A stretch of DNA of 64,000 bases from Chryseobacterium sp. MEBOG06 (lineage in GTDB: Bacteria > Bacteroidota > Bacteroidia > Flavobacteriales > Weeksellaceae), in NCBI RefSeq assembly GCF_021869765.1, contig NZ_CP084580.1:1984001-2048000 (forward strand), written 5' to 3'. The translations under genes were made by a program, and so were the position numbers. Below the pieces are notes generated by a model. That model had not been told where the DNA came from. It saw nothing but the letters and a program-made list of their open reading frames with translations, and did not search any database. Shown in pieces: positions 18,911 through 29,612 of this stretch. The stretch's first letter is position 1; each line of letters begins with the position of its first letter.

Positions 18911-20347
18911 ATGAATGCAATTTCTTATCATTACGATACTCAAAAAATAACGTCCGGAATTTTACACATTGGCGTAGGAAACTTCCATCGTGCCCACCAG
19001 CAGTTTTATACCAACATTTTACTGGAATCCGAGGATCAGCGGCAGTGGGGAATATGTGGTGTATGTCTGCTGCCTTCAGATGAAAAAATTGTTCGTGATC
19101 TGAGAGCTCAGAATCTTGAGTATACACTTACGGTGTGCGGAAGAACGGGAACTGACCAGGTTTATAAAATAGGATCATTAAACGAACTCATCTGGGGAAT
19201 AGAAGATCCTGAGGCCGTAAAAGAGAAAATTGCTGACACCAATGTGAAAATAATCAGCTTAACGATCACAGAAGGCGGTTATAATCTGAATAAAGAAACA
19301 GGAGAATTTCTTTTACATGATCCGAAAATACAGCACGACTTACAGAGTCCGGAAACTCCTTCCACTGTTTTCGGGTTTATTGCAGAAGGATTACGCCTCA
19401 GAAAAATGAGAAATAGCGGAGGAATTACCATACTTTCCTGTGATAACCTTCAGCATAACGGTAATACAGCCAAAAGAGCTTTTACAGCATTTATAGAAGC
19501 CGTAGACAAAGAACTTGCGGAATGGGTGAATACCAATGTTACTTTCCCCAACAGTATGGTGGACAGAATTACTCCTTCCACAACATCTGAAGACATTATC
19601 CGGCTGAACCGCAACAGCGGAATTGATGATCTGGCTCCCGTTTACTGTGAAGATTTTGAACAATGGGTGATAGAGGACAATTTTATTGCCGGAAGGCCTG
19701 CCTGGGAGAAAGCAGGAGTAGAATTTACCAATGATGTGACCGCTTTTGAAAATATGAAACTTAGTCTTTTAAATGCTTCACATACGCTGTTGTCTTATCC
19801 TTCTTTTCTGATGGGGTACCGAAAAGTGGACCAGGCAATGGAAAATCAGACTATTATAAAATTTATCCGCGATTTCATGGATACTGATATCACTCCTTTT
19901 GTTCCCGCTCCTGAAAATACAGATCTCAATGAATACAAAAACACACTTATCGAAAGATTTTCCAATCATAGTGTGAGTGACCAGGTGAGCCGTCTGTGTT
20001 TTGATGGAATTTCAAAATTTCCTGTGTATATTATCCCTAATCTTGATAATATGATCAAAGCTGATGCCGATCTTGTCCGCCCTGCTTTTCTGATTGCTTC
20101 CTACAGGCATTATCTGAAGTATAAAACTGATGATTCTGGCAGTTCCTATGAAATTGCAGAGCCGTGGCTTACAGCAAATGATGAAAACCTGATCAAAAGC
20201 CAGGAACCACTTGACTTTCTAGAATTATCAGCTTTTAAAGGAACGAATCTTAAGGACTCAAATAAATTTACAGGCTTATATACGGGTTTTGTGAGTGCAA
20301 TAAAAGAAGAAGGATGTGGTCCTGTTTTAAAATCAATTATAAAATAA
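18911..20347 (+). CDS. mannitol 2-dehydrogenase family polyol dehydrogenase
   Basis: A 478-residue enzyme of the long-chain mannitol dehydrogenase family, oxidising D-mannitol to D-fructose with NAD. The N-terminal Rossmann domain opens with ILHIGVGNFHRAHQQFY (about residues 17-33), and the catalytic C-terminal domain contains KLSLLNASHTLLSYPSF. The family's active-site Lys and Asn residues fall in this second segment. It is the first gene of a four-part system with an MFS transporter and a PfkB kinase, giving mannitol uptake, oxidation to fructose and phosphorylation. Fructuronate or altronate oxidoreductase are sister activities, but the fructokinase partner favours mannitol. Confidence 0.87.
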   Translation: MNAISYHYDTQKITSGILHIGVGNFHRAHQQFYTNILLESEDQRQWGICGVCLLPSDEKIVRDLRAQNLEYTLTVCGRTGTDQVYKIGSLNELIWGIEDPEAVKEKIADTNVKIISLTITEGGYNLNKETGEFLLHDPKIQHDLQSPETPSTVFGFIAEGLRLRKMRNSGGITILSCDNLQHNGNTAKRAFTAFIEAVDKELAEWVNTNVTFPNSMVDRITPSTTSEDIIRLNRNSGIDDLAPVYCEDFEQWVIEDNFIAGRPAWEKAGVEFTNDVTAFENMKLSLLNASHTLLSYPSFLMGYRKVDQAMENQTIIKFIRDFMDTDITPFVPAPENTDLNEYKNTLIERFSNHSVSDQVSRLCFDGISKFPVYIIPNLDNMIKADADLVRPAFLIASYRHYLKYKTDDSGSSYEIAEPWLTANDENLIKSQEPLDFLELSAFKGTNLKDSNKFTGLYTGFVSAIKEEGCGPVLKSIIK

Positions 20348-20353
20348 GTTGCC

Positions 20354-21700
20354 ATGATCACACCAACTGATATAAAGTCTTCGGGAGGAAAGTCTGATAA
20401 TCCCATTCTTCCCTTTGCGATCATTACATTTATTTACTTTATCGTTGGGTTTCTGACTACGGTAAATGAACAGCTGCAGGCTCCTTTGAAGTTCACTTTT
20501 CTCAGTCATGCAGGAAGCCTCAAAAATACATTTACGACAATGACTACCTTTTTCTTTTTTCTGGGTTACCTGCTGAATGGGACACTGGGAAGTAAATGGG
20601 TAAATGCTTTTGGATATAAAAATACCATTCTCAGGGGGCTTTTGTTTATGATTTCAGGACTGTTTATGTATCTGTCTTCATCATGGTTCGGATCTCAGTA
20701 TCCCGATTTGAAATTCGGTATTAAAGATGCCGTCATTCCTTTTGCATTTGTGATTTTTGTTGTAGGATCTTATCTGATGGGAACTTCTGCAGCGATTATT
20801 CAGGTGGTTGTGAATCCTTATGCAGCCTCTTACGAAATGAAAGGTACTCAGCCTGTTCAGCGTCTGAATATTTTAACGGCCATTAACTCTATAGGAACTA
20901 CTTCAGCACCTTTTTTTGTCACAGTTGTAATGTTCAGCGGTATTTCGATAGAAAGTATTGAGATAAGACAATTGCTGTTTCCGCTTTCAATGCTTATCCT
21001 GTGTATCCTGATCATTATTATGGTAACTAAAAGGCTTTATCTGCCGGATATTGCGAACACAAGAGCTGCAGATGGTGAAAAACTGGAGAGAAGTATCTGG
21101 TCATTCCGGCATTTTGTATTGGGAGTTCTTGCAATATTCTTTTATGTGGGAACAGAGGTGGCTATCGGAGCCAATATTAATCTTTATGCTTTTGAGCTTA
21201 TGGATTCGGGACACCCGATCAGTTTCTTTGGTAAAACAGATATTATCATTGGCGGAGTTGATTTTGGAATTCATGCTTTGTTGTCTACACTTTATTGGGG
21301 TGGATTTCTTGTAGGAAGATCTGTATCAAGCTTTTTTAACAAAATATCTGCGAGAGCTCAGCTGATTGTAACAACTATTTTAGCGGGTGTATTTGCTTTG
21401 GTTTCTATGGTTACTCAGAATCTCTGGTTTCTGGTGGCTATCGGTCTTCTGCATTCATCTATGTGGAGCTGTATATATTCACTCTCTATAAAAGGGTTAA
21501 ACAAATATACCTCAAAAGCTTCAGGAATATTTATTTCTGCCGTATTTGGAGGAGCCGTTTTTACGCTTATTCAGGGAGGTCTGGCAGATGTTTTCGGGTC
21601 CTGGAGATGGACATGGTTTCTTACGGTAATCTGTGAATTACTGATGCTTTGCTATGCCCTGTTCGGTTCCAGAATAAGAGAAAAAGATATCGTAAGCTGA
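20354..21700 (+). CDS. MFS sugar transporter (FucP-like)
   Basis: A 448-residue permease with about 12 helices, starting 6 bases after the dehydrogenase stop. It belongs to the FucP/glucose-galactose-porter branch of the major facilitator family: FIYFIVGFLTTVNEQL in helix 1 and NPYAASYE after helix 5 are marks of that branch. The position between the mannitol dehydrogenase and fructokinase genes suggests proton-coupled uptake of mannitol or fructose. Confidence 0.85.
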   Translation: MITPTDIKSSGGKSDNPILPFAIITFIYFIVGFLTTVNEQLQAPLKFTFLSHAGSLKNTFTTMTTFFFFLGYLLNGTLGSKWVNAFGYKNTILRGLLFMISGLFMYLSSSWFGSQYPDLKFGIKDAVIPFAFVIFVVGSYLMGTSAAIIQVVVNPYAASYEMKGTQPVQRLNILTAINSIGTTSAPFFVTVVMFSGISIESIEIRQLLFPLSMLILCILIIIMVTKRLYLPDIANTRAADGEKLERSIWSFRHFVLGVLAIFFYVGTEVAIGANINLYAFELMDSGHPISFFGKTDIIIGGVDFGIHALLSTLYWGGFLVGRSVSSFFNKISARAQLIVTTILAGVFALVSMVTQNLWFLVAIGLLHSSMWSCIYSLSIKGLNKYTSKASGIFISAVFGGAVFTLIQGGLADVFGSWRWTWFLTVICELLMLCYALFGSRIREKDIVS

Positions 21701-21761
21701 TAATCACTTTTCTCAGCTATCTTTAGTCTATCAACACTAGAAAAATATAATTCAATTAATA

Positions 21762-22682
21762 ATGGAAGAAAAAAAACATAAAATAGTCTGTTTTGGAGAA
21801 GTTCTTTGGGATATATTTCCCGGGGCTCAAAGAAGAATCGGGGGAGCACCCTTCAATGTGGCGTACCACCTTTTTAAAATGGGTCTAAATGTAGAGATGA
21901 TCAGCAGCGTAGGAGATGATGAACCTGGTCACGAATTGCTGCAAAAGATTAAAAACTGGCAGATTCCTACAGATACTATTCAGATCAATCAGGAATATCC
22001 TACAAGCACTGTTGTTGCTACTGTGGATGAAAATAACGATGCCCATTATGATATTGTAGAAAATGTAGCCTGGGATTTTATAGGAACGACACCTGAAAAT
22101 CTTAAGTCTGCCAGAACAGCAGATGCTTTGGTCTTTGGAACATTGGCTGCCCGAAATGAAAAAACAAAAAATACATTATTTGAACTGCTTGAAACAGGAA
22201 GTTATAATGTTTTCGATATCAATCTGAGAGCACCTTATTACGATATCAGAATTATTAACGAACTGCTGCATAAAACTCATTTGGCAAAATTCAATAAAGC
22301 AGAACTGAGGATGGTTCTGGACTTTCTAGATAAAGAATATAAAACCGAAGAAGACAGTATCAGATATCTGCAGGACAAATTCGGGATTCGGGAAATTATT
22401 ATTTCTAAAGGAAGTAAAGGAGCATTGTATGCTATAGATGATCGTTTTTATCTCTATCCTACAATCCCGGTTGAGGTTAAAGATACGGTGGGAAGCGGAG
22501 ATTCATTTTTGGCAGGATTTTTATCCAAAAGGATCGGGAATGAAGCTTCTGCTCATGAGATTATGACTCAGGCGGTTTCACTGGGGGCCTTTATTACTTC
22601 ACAGGAAGGCGCCTGCCCGGAATATACTTTAAAAGATTTTAAAAGATTTAAAAACCGTTATCCCGTTACTGCTCTCAGCTAA
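21762..22682 (+). CDS. PfkB-family carbohydrate kinase (probable fructokinase)
   Basis: A 306-residue ribokinase-fold kinase. The first PfkB signature is GGAPFNVAYHLFKMG (residues 27-41). The second, DTVGSGDSFLAGFL (about 245-258), holds the catalytic Asp and the anion hole. It phosphorylates fructose produced by the preceding dehydrogenase. It is the last gene of the operon, followed by a strong terminator at 22715. Confidence 0.88.
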   Translation: MEEKKHKIVCFGEVLWDIFPGAQRRIGGAPFNVAYHLFKMGLNVEMISSVGDDEPGHELLQKIKNWQIPTDTIQINQEYPTSTVVATVDENNDAHYDIVENVAWDFIGTTPENLKSARTADALVFGTLAARNEKTKNTLFELLETGSYNVFDINLRAPYYDIRIINELLHKTHLAKFNKAELRMVLDFLDKEYKTEEDSIRYLQDKFGIREIIISKGSKGALYAIDDRFYLYPTIPVEVKDTVGSGDSFLAGFLSKRIGNEASAHEIMTQAVSLGAFITSQEGACPEYTLKDFKRFKNRYPVTALS

Positions 22683-22714
22683 GGTTCAAAACATGAACTC
22701 AAACATTACAACCG

Positions 22715-22757
22715 GAACAGCTAAAGGAATACTGATCCTTTAGCTGTTCTTATTTTA
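22715..22757 (+). terminator. terminator of the mannitol operon
   Basis: A perfect 14-bp stem (22715-22728 with 22736-22749), a 7-base loop, then TTATTTTATT. Confidence 0.92.
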
Positions 22758-22855
22758 TTGGAAAAATATTTTTTGTATCTTGGTTATTTATACTGTTGGA
22801 TGTTTTAGCTCAACAATTTAGTATAAATTTCGTAACCTTTAAATCTAAATAACCA

Positions 22856-23101
22856 ATAGAAAATAAACTGAATGAGTTAAACAATCAGGAACTGATAGAA
22901 AGAGCGAAAAAAGCCAGTTCAAACAAAATAATGAATGCAGTGATAGTAGGGTTTATGGCTGGTATTTCTATTTACAGTACAGTGAAAAATGGCTTTGGAT
23001 TCTTTACATTTTTACCTGTTGTTTTTATTCCTTTTGTCATAAATTCAAAAAAAGTCGACTGGGAATTACAGGAAGAGCTAAAATCTAGAGATTTAAAATA
23101 A
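22856..23101 (+). CDS. small two-helix membrane protein with apparent ATA start
   Basis: The frame reads I/M-ENKLNELNNQELIERAKKAS, then two hydrophobic helices (IMNAVIVGFMAGISIYSTV and FFTFLPVVFIPFVI), then a charged tail ending in SRDLK. The full product is about 81 residues and looks like the small hypothetical membrane proteins common in flavobacteria. No ATG, GTG or TTG precedes the amphipathic N-terminus after the upstream stop at 22850; the codon where ATG is expected is ATA at 22856. Either the gene starts at ATA, it is a recent start-loss pseudogene, or it starts internally at ATG 22931, losing the first 25 residues. Two hairpins follow its stop. Confidence 0.5.
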   Translation: MENKLNELNNQELIERAKKASSNKIMNAVIVGFMAGISIYSTVKNGFGFFTFLPVVFIPFVINSKKVDWELQEELKSRDLK

Positions 23102-23111
23102 AATAATATTT

Positions 23112-23128
23112 CCGCTTGTTGAAAGCGG
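23112..23128 (+). repeat. small hairpin after the membrane-protein gene
   Basis: CCGCTT and AAGCGG enclose a 5-base loop, 11 bases after the stop. Confidence 0.5.
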
Positions 23129-23131
23129 TAA

Positions 23132-23180
23132 AAAATAAGTTTTGGCCCATTGCTAAAAGCAATGGGCCGAAACTTATTTT
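23132..23180 (+). terminator. long bidirectional terminator
   Basis: An approximately 22-bp near-perfect inverted repeat around AAA (arms 23132-23154 and 23158-23180) with A/T-rich outer arms and a GGCCCATTGCT core. It ends the small membrane-protein transcript. Confidence 0.8.
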
Positions 23181-23533
23181 AAAGTAAAATGTCTTACGAT
23201 AAAGTCTCTGAAAATACAATTTCAGTAAAGTTTTCAGTAAAAATTTCAGACACTCAATACGGATTTTACCTATGCGAAAATTTCAGAAAATACTTTTGTA
23301 AAAAAGGGCAAAAATTTCCTTGAAAACATCTGTTATTTGTGAATGTCAAGCAAAGGTAAAATAAGGTTTTTATTTAGGTTGGTTTAATATTTTACCGTCA
23401 TATCTTATGAATTTAGTAACGAAAAATTAATGTTATTGCCTAAATTGTAATGTCTGAACTGTTAATTGTGTTTTTTTAAATGATACATTTACAGTTGATT
23501 AGCTTGGAATAATTATTGTTTGCATAAAATCTC

Positions 23534-23563
23534 TTGGTCATTTTCATAAAATACTTATATTTA
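23534..23563 (+). promoter_or_regulatory. promoter of the riboswitch-prp transcript
   Basis: TTG at 23534-23536, a 19-bp spacer, and TATATTTA at 23556-23563: consensus spacing and one mismatch to TAnnTTTG. Transcription should start near 23570, just before the aptamer. Confidence 0.75.
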
Positions 23564-23600
23564 CCACCAAGGAGTTCTTAACACCTTCTTTATCAACCGA

Positions 23601-23800
23601 AAATGGTTACACTTAGCTGTGTATTAAAAGGGAATCGTGTGCAAATCACGAACTGTCGCGCAACTGTAAGTAACGGATAAGGTTTTTATCAAAATAAAGG
23701 TCCACTGTATACCCGGGATATGGGAAGGACGATAAAAACTGTTACAAGTCAGGAGACCTGCCTATTTCGAATTGACGATGCTTTCGCGGTCTGAAGCTTA
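23601..23800 (+). promoter_or_regulatory. cobalamin (AdoCbl) riboswitch upstream of the methylcitrate/valine operon
   Basis: The aptamer core is unmistakable: GGGAATCGTGTGCAAATCAC, then CTGTCGCGCAACTGTAAG (B12-box region), later GGGAAGGACGA, and AAGTCAGGAGACCTGCC closing the core at about 23763. AAATGG (23601) can pair with CTATTT (about 23762) as P1. After it comes GCTTTCGCGGTCTGAAGC, which recurs almost identically behind the metE riboswitch and is probably the regulatory hairpin that docks with the L5 loop. About 430 bases separate it from prpB. Bound B12 should reduce expression of the downstream genes. Confidence 0.93.
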
Positions 23801-24234
23801 TAGTCAGGTATGATACGATATGGATAACATTTTGGTCAAAAATCTTTGTCAGGTCATGTTATTTTGTGATACAAATAGGTAATGGAGCAGTATGCTTTTT
23901 CATTATGCTATCGTTCACCGTATTTTCCTTTTCCATAGTTTTCTTTCCCAAAGGTATTGTGAAGTTTATCAGGAACTTTTTATTAATCAACATAAAAAGT
24001 TAAAAAGTGTATCTATCCGATCTCGATTATTTATGCAGGAGCAGCAGACTTGGAAACAAACAGGTTTGCAGGAACTTAATTATTCAAAATTCCGAATTTC
24101 GGAAAACGGAGAGCATTACTTTGCTTCTCTTCCGTTCATTACTTTTTATCGCCCATCATTGGATAGAGCTGCTTACTGCAATGTTTGTCTATTGTCTTCT
24201 ACGAACAAATTTCAACTAAACAATAAATATTATA
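23801..24234. other. long leader between riboswitch and prpB
   Basis: A stretch of 430 bases. An open frame of 116 codons (23892-24242) exists, but its composition is not gene-like, it would overlap prpB, and I do not recognise the product. Around 23955-24010 the sequence aligns loosely with the region just before the metE start, suggesting that the two leaders share ancestry. Confidence 0.4.
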
Positions 24235-25131
24235 ATGACTAAAAGTGAAAGTTTGAAGTCTCCCGGTATGAAATTTCGGGAGGCCATGGAAAAAGAAAGT
24301 CCTCTTCAGATTGTTGGAACTATTAATGCCAATCATGCGTTACTCGCACAGCAGGCTGGCTTCAATGCTATTTATCTTTCCGGTGGAGGTGTGGCGGCAG
24401 GTTCTTTAGGAATTCCGGATCTGGGAATTACGACGCTGGAAGATGTTTTAATAGACGTTCAGCGTATTACCAATGTTTGCGACCTCCCGTTAATGGTAGA
24501 TGTAGACACTGGATTTGGTCCTTCTGCATTTAATGTGGCAAGAACGGTGAAATCATTGATCAAGGCCGGAGCAGCCGCATTACATATTGAAGATCAGGTA
24601 GGTGCAAAGCGCTGCGGACACCGCCCTGGAAAGGAAGTGGTAAGCAAAGAAGAAATGGTAGACAGACTGAAGGCTGCTGCGGATGCCCGTAGTGATGATA
24701 ATTTTGTAATTGGCGCCAGAACAGATGCTTTCGCTAATGAAGGTCTTGAAAAGACACTGGAAAGAGCAGTAGCTTACAAAGAGGCCGGAGCAGATTTTAT
24801 TTTTGCAGAAGCCGTTCCGGACCTAACCTTTTATCAAAAATTTGTTGATGCCACAGGAATCCCAGTATTAGCCAATATAACAGAATTCGGAATGATTGAA
24901 ATGTATACTGTAGAAGAATTGAAAAATGCAGGGGTAGGGTTGATTCTTTATCCACTTTCTGCGTTCCGTGCGGCTAACAAAGCAGCTCAGAATGTATACG
25001 AACATCTCCGTAAAGAAGGCACACAAGCCAATGTACTGGATACGATGCAAACAAGGGAAGAGCTCTATAAAAGCATCGGATATTATAATTACGAACAAAA
25101 ATTAGATAACCTTTTTAAACAAAATAATTGA
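24235..25131 (+). CDS. prpB: methylisocitrate lyase
   Basis: A 298-residue enzyme of the isocitrate lyase/PEP mutase superfamily. It splits 2-methylisocitrate into pyruvate and succinate, the last step of the methylcitrate cycle. The catalytic loop KRCGH is present within [12 protein letters not shown] near residue 122, and VDVDTGFG carries the metal-binding Asp residues. The ATG at 24235 is followed one base beyond its stop by prpC, so the two are tightly coupled. It is the first gene after the cobalamin riboswitch. Confidence 0.92.
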   Translation: MTKSESLKSPGMKFREAMEKESPLQIVGTINANHALLAQQAGFNAIYLSGGGVAAGSLGIPDLGITTLEDVLIDVQRITNVCDLPLMVDVDTGFGPSAFNVARTVKSLIKAGAAALHIEDQVGAKRCGHRPGKEVVSKEEMVDRLKAAADARSDDNFVIGARTDAFANEGLEKTLERAVAYKEAGADFIFAEAVPDLTFYQKFVDATGIPVLANITEFGMIEMYTVEELKNAGVGLILYPLSAFRAANKAAQNVYEHLRKEGTQANVLDTMQTREELYKSIGYYNYEQKLDNLFKQNN

Positions 25132-25132
25132 T

Positions 25133-26287
25133 ATGTCAACGAGCACCGAACCAACATTTAAACCTAAAAAGAGCGTCGCTCTTTCGGGTGTCACAGCAGG
25201 GAATACAGCGCTTTGTAGTGTAGGAAAGAGCGGAAACGATCTTCATTACAGAGGATATGATATTCTGGATCTGGCAGAAAAAACAGAGTTTGAGGAAGTT
25301 GCTTATCTTCTGATATACGGCCAGCTGCCTACCGCCTCCCAGTTGAAAAACTATAAAGCAAAATTAAAGTCTCTAAGAGGATTGCCTCATTCTGTAAGAA
25401 ATATTTTAAAGAGTATTCCCGCAGCAGCACACCCAATGGATGTCATGCGCTCAATGGTATCTGCAGTCGGAAGTATTCAGCCGGAAAAAGATGATCATAA
25501 TATGGCAGGAGCAAGAGATATTGCGGACAAACTTCTGGCATCATTTAGCTCAGGGCTATTATATTGGTATCACTATACTCATAATGGTAAAGAAATCAAT
25601 GTTGAAACAGATGATGACACTATTGGTGGGCATTTCTTACACCTGTTGCATGGCAAAAAAGCTCCTGATTCCTGGGTAAAGGCAATGGAAATATCTCTAA
25701 ATCTTTATGCTGAGCACGAGTTTAATGCGTCCACTTTTACTGCACGTGTCATTGCGGGAACAGCTTCCGATTTTTATTCTTGTATAACAGGGGCTATTGG
25801 TGCTTTGCGAGGGCCAAAGCATGGAGGAGCCAACGAAGTAGCATTTGAAATTCAAAGCCGTTACAATTCCCCGGATGAAGCAGAAGCAGATATCCGTAAG
25901 CGTATCGCCAATAAAGAAGTCATCATTGGATTCGGGCATCCGGTATATACCATCTCAGACCCAAGAAACGTGGTGATCAAAAAGGTAGCTAAGCAGCTTT
26001 CTGAAGAAGCCGGAGATATGCTGCTGTATAATATCGCAGAAAGACTGGAAACCGTCATGTGGGAAGAAAAGAAGATGTTCCCGAATCTTGACTGGTTTTC
26101 CGCCGTTTCTTATCACTTAATGGGAGTTCCTACTCTGATGTTCACTCCTCTATTTGTTATTTCAAGAGTAACAGGATGGAGTGCCCACATCATAGAGCAA
26201 AGACAGGATGGGAAGATCATCCGACCGAGTGCCAATTATACAGGCCCTGAAAACAAAGAATTTATATCTATCAACGAGAGGAAATAG
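25133..26287 (+). CDS. prpC: 2-methylcitrate synthase
   Basis: A 384-residue citrate-synthase-fold enzyme condensing propionyl-CoA and oxaloacetate. Active-site segments include GGANEVAFE after GPKH (catalytic His), GFGHPVY (second His) and the Asp region. Length and the position between prpB and prpD indicate methylcitrate rather than citrate synthase. The start overlaps the end of prpB by spacing (1 base between). A heptad-repeat spacer follows. Confidence 0.9.
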   Translation: MSTSTEPTFKPKKSVALSGVTAGNTALCSVGKSGNDLHYRGYDILDLAEKTEFEEVAYLLIYGQLPTASQLKNYKAKLKSLRGLPHSVRNILKSIPAAAHPMDVMRSMVSAVGSIQPEKDDHNMAGARDIADKLLASFSSGLLYWYHYTHNGKEINVETDDDTIGGHFLHLLHGKKAPDSWVKAMEISLNLYAEHEFNASTFTARVIAGTASDFYSCITGAIGALRGPKHGGANEVAFEIQSRYNSPDEAEADIRKRIANKEVIIGFGHPVYTISDPRNVVIKKVAKQLSEEAGDMLLYNIAERLETVMWEEKKMFPNLDWFSAVSYHLMGVPTLMFTPLFVISRVTGWSAHIIEQRQDGKIIRPSANYTGPENKEFISINERK

Positions 26288-26291
26288 TTCA

Positions 26292-26432
26292 AAGTTGAAA
26301 ATTGAAAGTGAAAAATGGAAAATTAATTATTAATAATGCCCAGACTAAACTCTGTAAGCAGTTGGTGATCAGTTTTTAACTCCCCACTTTCAATTCTTAT
26401 CCTCAATTCTCAATTAATCAAAATTTTCAATT
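26292..26432 (+). repeat. heptad-repeat spacer A (prpC-prpD)
   Basis: The left arm (26292-26338) reads as 7-mers such as AGTTGAA AATTGAA AATGGAA. The right arm (26374-26432) is the complement type, with 7-mers such as CTTTCAA, TCTCAAT, AATTTTC. The arms can pair imperfectly and fill the gap from stop to start. Confidence 0.75.
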
Positions 26433-26439
26433 ATAAAAA

Positions 26440-27891
26440 ATGAGCTCACACATTTCAAACGAAAGACCACAACCGGACAACGTATTAGCAGATATTGCAG
26501 ACTATGTATTAAACTACGAAATTAAAAATGATTTAGCCTGGAAGACTGCTCACTACTGTCTTTTAGACACAATCGGGTGTGGCCTGGAAGCATTGACTTA
26601 TCCGGCATGTACAAAACTTTTAGGACCTATAGTAAAGGGGACTATCGTTCCAAACGGAGCAAAAGTTCCTGGTACACAATTTCAGCTAGACCCTGTTCAG
26701 GCAGCATTCAATATCGGAGCTATTATCCGTTGGCTGGATTTCAATGATACCTGGCTGGCCGCAGAATGGGGACATCCGTCGGACAATCTTGGAGGAATCT
26801 TAGCAACAGCAGACTGGTTATCCAGAACCAATATGGCAGAAGGAAAAGCTCCTCTAAAAATGAAACAGGTGCTGGAGGCAATGATCATGGCTCACGAAAT
26901 TCAGGGAGTAATGGCGTTGGAAAACTCGTTCAATAAAGTTGGCTTAGACCATGTATTACTGGTAAAACTGGCTTCAACAGCAGTCGTTGGAAAACTGATC
27001 GGCCTGAACCGTGATGAAATAATCAATGCCGTATCATTAGCATTTGTTGACGGGCAGTCTTTGAGAACTTACCGACATGCTCCGAATACAGGTTCGCGTA
27101 AGTCATGGGCTGCAGGAGATGCCACCTCAAGAGCAGTACGTCTTGCCTTGATCGCTAAAACAGGTGAAATGGGATATCCATCTGTTTTAACAGCAAAAAC
27201 ATGGGGATTCTATGATGTTTCTTTCAAAGGAAATGAGTTTAAATTTCAGAGAGACTACAGTTCTTATGTGATGGAAAATGTACTCTTCAAAATTTCTTTC
27301 CCTGCAGAATTTCATTCACAGACAGCAGTAGAAGCAGCAATGACATTACACAAAAAATTAAAAGACCTTGGAAAAACAACAGATGATATTAAAAAACTTA
27401 CAATACGTACTCACGAAGCTGCTATAAGAATTATTGATAAAAAAGGACCATTAAACAATCCTGCAGACCGTGACCACTGTATCCAATACATGGTTGCCGT
27501 TCCATTGATTTACGGCAGACTCACTGCGGCAGACTATGAAGATAATATTGCTTCAGATCCCGGAATTGATATTCTTCGTGATAAAATTGAATGCGTAGAA
27601 GATGTTCAGTTTACAACAGATTACCATGATCCGGAAAAACGCTCCATTGCCAATGCGATGACTATAGAATTGAACGATGGGACTATCCTGGATGAAATTG
27701 TAGTAGAATATCCTATTGGCCACAAGCGTAGAAGAGAAGAAGGTATTCCTGAGCTGATCAAAAAATATAAAGTCAATCTCGCCCGTATCTTCCCTGAAAA
27801 ACAACAGAGAACAATTCTTGAAAATTCCTTGGAATATGATGTACTGATCAACCTTGATGTCAATGAATTTGTTGATCTTTTAGTAATTTAA
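26440..27891 (+). CDS. prpD: 2-methylcitrate dehydratase (MmgE/PrpD family)
   Basis: A 483-residue iron-independent dehydratase converting 2-methylcitrate to 2-methyl-cis-aconitate. Typical blocks are [32 protein letters not shown] and [14 protein letters not shown]. Its length matches PrpD, which can also carry out the rehydration step, so the absence of a separate acnD or prpF gene is not a gap. Its operon position after prpC is canonical. Confidence 0.92.
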   Translation: MSSHISNERPQPDNVLADIADYVLNYEIKNDLAWKTAHYCLLDTIGCGLEALTYPACTKLLGPIVKGTIVPNGAKVPGTQFQLDPVQAAFNIGAIIRWLDFNDTWLAAEWGHPSDNLGGILATADWLSRTNMAEGKAPLKMKQVLEAMIMAHEIQGVMALENSFNKVGLDHVLLVKLASTAVVGKLIGLNRDEIINAVSLAFVDGQSLRTYRHAPNTGSRKSWAAGDATSRAVRLALIAKTGEMGYPSVLTAKTWGFYDVSFKGNEFKFQRDYSSYVMENVLFKISFPAEFHSQTAVEAAMTLHKKLKDLGKTTDDIKKLTIRTHEAAIRIIDKKGPLNNPADRDHCIQYMVAVPLIYGRLTAADYEDNIASDPGIDILRDKIECVEDVQFTTDYHDPEKRSIANAMTIELNDGTILDEIVVEYPIGHKRRREEGIPELIKKYKVNLARIFPEKQQRTILENSLEYDVLINLDVNEFVDLLVI

Positions 27892-27904
27892 AAATGAAAG
27901 GATA

Positions 27905-28013
27905 AGAGTTGAAAATTGAAAATGAAAAGTTATTAAACATATAGAGGTTGAGGTGTTATTGCATTTCCCATTCTCCATTTTTCAATTTCCATTTTCAACT
28001 CTCTATTCTCCAC
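27905..28013 (+). repeat. heptad-repeat spacer B (prpD-mmsA)
   Basis: The left arm is built from AGAGTTG AAAATTG AAAATGA. The right arm is an almost perfect run of 7-mers: TTTCCCA TTCTCCA, then TTTTTCA ATTTCCA, then TTTTCAA and on to about 28013. Confidence 0.8.
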
Positions 28014-28025
28014 TAAAAAAAATCT

Positions 28026-29522
28026 ATGTCACAAAAAATAAAAATATTAGTTAATGGAAATTTTACAGAAAGTACAACTAAAAACTATCTTCCTGTAGAA
28101 AATCCTGCTTCACAGGAAATTCTGGCGGAAGTTCCTCTTACAGAACTATCCGAAATAGATGAAGCTATTGAAGCGGCAAAAGAAGCTTTCAAAACATGGA
28201 AAGAAGTAGCCACTCCCGAAAGAGCAAGGCTGTTTCTGAAGTACCAGCAGCTCCTAAAGGAAAACCAAAAAGAAATTGCCGAAATTCTGTCCAGAGAAAA
28301 CGGAAAAACCTTTGCTGATGCTATGGGAGACGTATGGCGCGGAATAGAAGTGGTGGAACATGCCTGTAATATTCCAACTCTGATGATGGGGGAGACCGTA
28401 GAAAATGTAGCACGAGGAGTTGATACATACAGTTATATACAGCCTCTTGGAGTTTGTGCGGGAATTACACCTTTCAACTTTCCTGCAATGATTCCTTTGT
28501 GGATGTTTCCTATGGCCATTGCCTGTGGTAATGCATTTATCTTAAAGCCTTCAGAGCAGACTCCTATGACCTCCATGAAAATGGCAGAGCTGTTTTTAGA
28601 GGCAGGATTCCCCAAAGGAGTCCTGAATATTGTTCACGGTTCAAAAGATCAGGTTAACCATATCTTAAACCATCCTGACATCAGGGCTATTTCGTTTGTG
28701 GGTTCTGTTCCGGTTGCTGAACATGTTTACCGTACAGGAACAGACAATCTGAAAAGAGTTCAGGCTTTTGGAGGAGCAAAAAATCATATGGTGGTAATGC
28801 CCGATGCCAATAAAGGGCAGGTGATCAATAACCTTGTAGGAGCTTCCTGTGGTGCAGCTGGTCAGCGTTGTATGGCAATCAGTGTTGCTGTATTGGTAGG
28901 TGAGGCTCAGAATTGGGTAGAAGATATTAAAACGGCTTTAGGAACCATCAAACCTGGAGTATGGTCTGATGAATCTGCAGCTTTCGGCCCATTGATTAAT
29001 CAGCAATCTAAAGAAAAAGTTCTGAGATTAATTAAAAGTGCATACGATCAGGGAGCTGAAGTATTATTAGACGGAAGCAACTGTAAAGTAGAAGGGTATG
29101 AGAAAGGCTATTTTGTAGGACCAACCTTATTTAATAATGTATCCGTTGATATGGATATCTACAAAGAAGAAATTTTCGGACCTGCATTATTATTGCTAAA
29201 GGCGGAAACTTTAGATGAAGCAATCAGGATCATTAATGAAAATCCTTACGGAAACGGAACTTCGATCTTTACCAACTCCGGAGCCGCTGCCAGAAAATTC
29301 CAGCACGAGATTGAGGTAGGACAGATTGGAGTGAATCTTTCTATTCCTGTACCATTGCCGTTTTTTTCTTTCACAGGATGGAGGAAATCATTCTTCGGCG
29401 ACTTACATTCCTACGGGAAACAGGGCGTTCGTTTCTATACTGAAACCAAGACTATTACTGCCCGCTGGTTTGAAGAAGACGTACCGGGAGGTCATGTGAA
29501 TATGACAATAAATCTTAAATAG
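28026..29522 (+). CDS. mmsA: CoA-acylating methylmalonate-semialdehyde dehydrogenase
   Basis: A 498-residue aldehyde dehydrogenase. It converts (methyl)malonate semialdehyde with CoA and NAD to propionyl-CoA (or acetyl-CoA) and bicarbonate, the last step of valine breakdown. The catalytic Cys lies in [14 protein letters not shown] (about residue 283), and the family-specific [18 protein letters not shown] and [19 protein letters not shown] are present. Its product is the substrate of prpC, upstream in the same unit. Confidence 0.93.
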   Translation: MSQKIKILVNGNFTESTTKNYLPVENPASQEILAEVPLTELSEIDEAIEAAKEAFKTWKEVATPERARLFLKYQQLLKENQKEIAEILSRENGKTFADAMGDVWRGIEVVEHACNIPTLMMGETVENVARGVDTYSYIQPLGVCAGITPFNFPAMIPLWMFPMAIACGNAFILKPSEQTPMTSMKMAELFLEAGFPKGVLNIVHGSKDQVNHILNHPDIRAISFVGSVPVAEHVYRTGTDNLKRVQAFGGAKNHMVVMPDANKGQVINNLVGASCGAAGQRCMAISVAVLVGEAQNWVEDIKTALGTIKPGVWSDESAAFGPLINQQSKEKVLRLIKSAYDQGAEVLLDGSNCKVEGYEKGYFVGPTLFNNVSVDMDIYKEEIFGPALLLLKAETLDEAIRIINENPYGNGTSIFTNSGAAARKFQHEIEVGQIGVNLSIPVPLPFFSFTGWRKSFFGDLHSYGKQGVRFYTETKTITARWFEEDVPGGHVNMTINLK

Positions 29523-29605
29523 TGAAAAATTGAAAGTTGAGAATTGAAAATGATTTTCATTCTCTGCCAATAATTTTCAATTCTCAATTAAAACAATTTT
29601 TAATT
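29523..29605 (+). repeat. heptad-repeat spacer C (mmsA-acyl-CoA dehydrogenase)
   Basis: The shortest copy. Left 7-mers TTGAAAG TTGAGAA TTGAAAA begin at the mmsA stop; right 7-mers AATTTTC AATTCTC AATTAAA run towards the next start. Confidence 0.75.
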
Positions 29606-29612
29606 AAAGGAA

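Noticed and set aside
23892..24242. 116-codon plus frame between the riboswitch and prpB
   Set aside because: It overlaps the prpB start, has no recognisable family, and lies in a riboswitch leader; kept only as a leader note.
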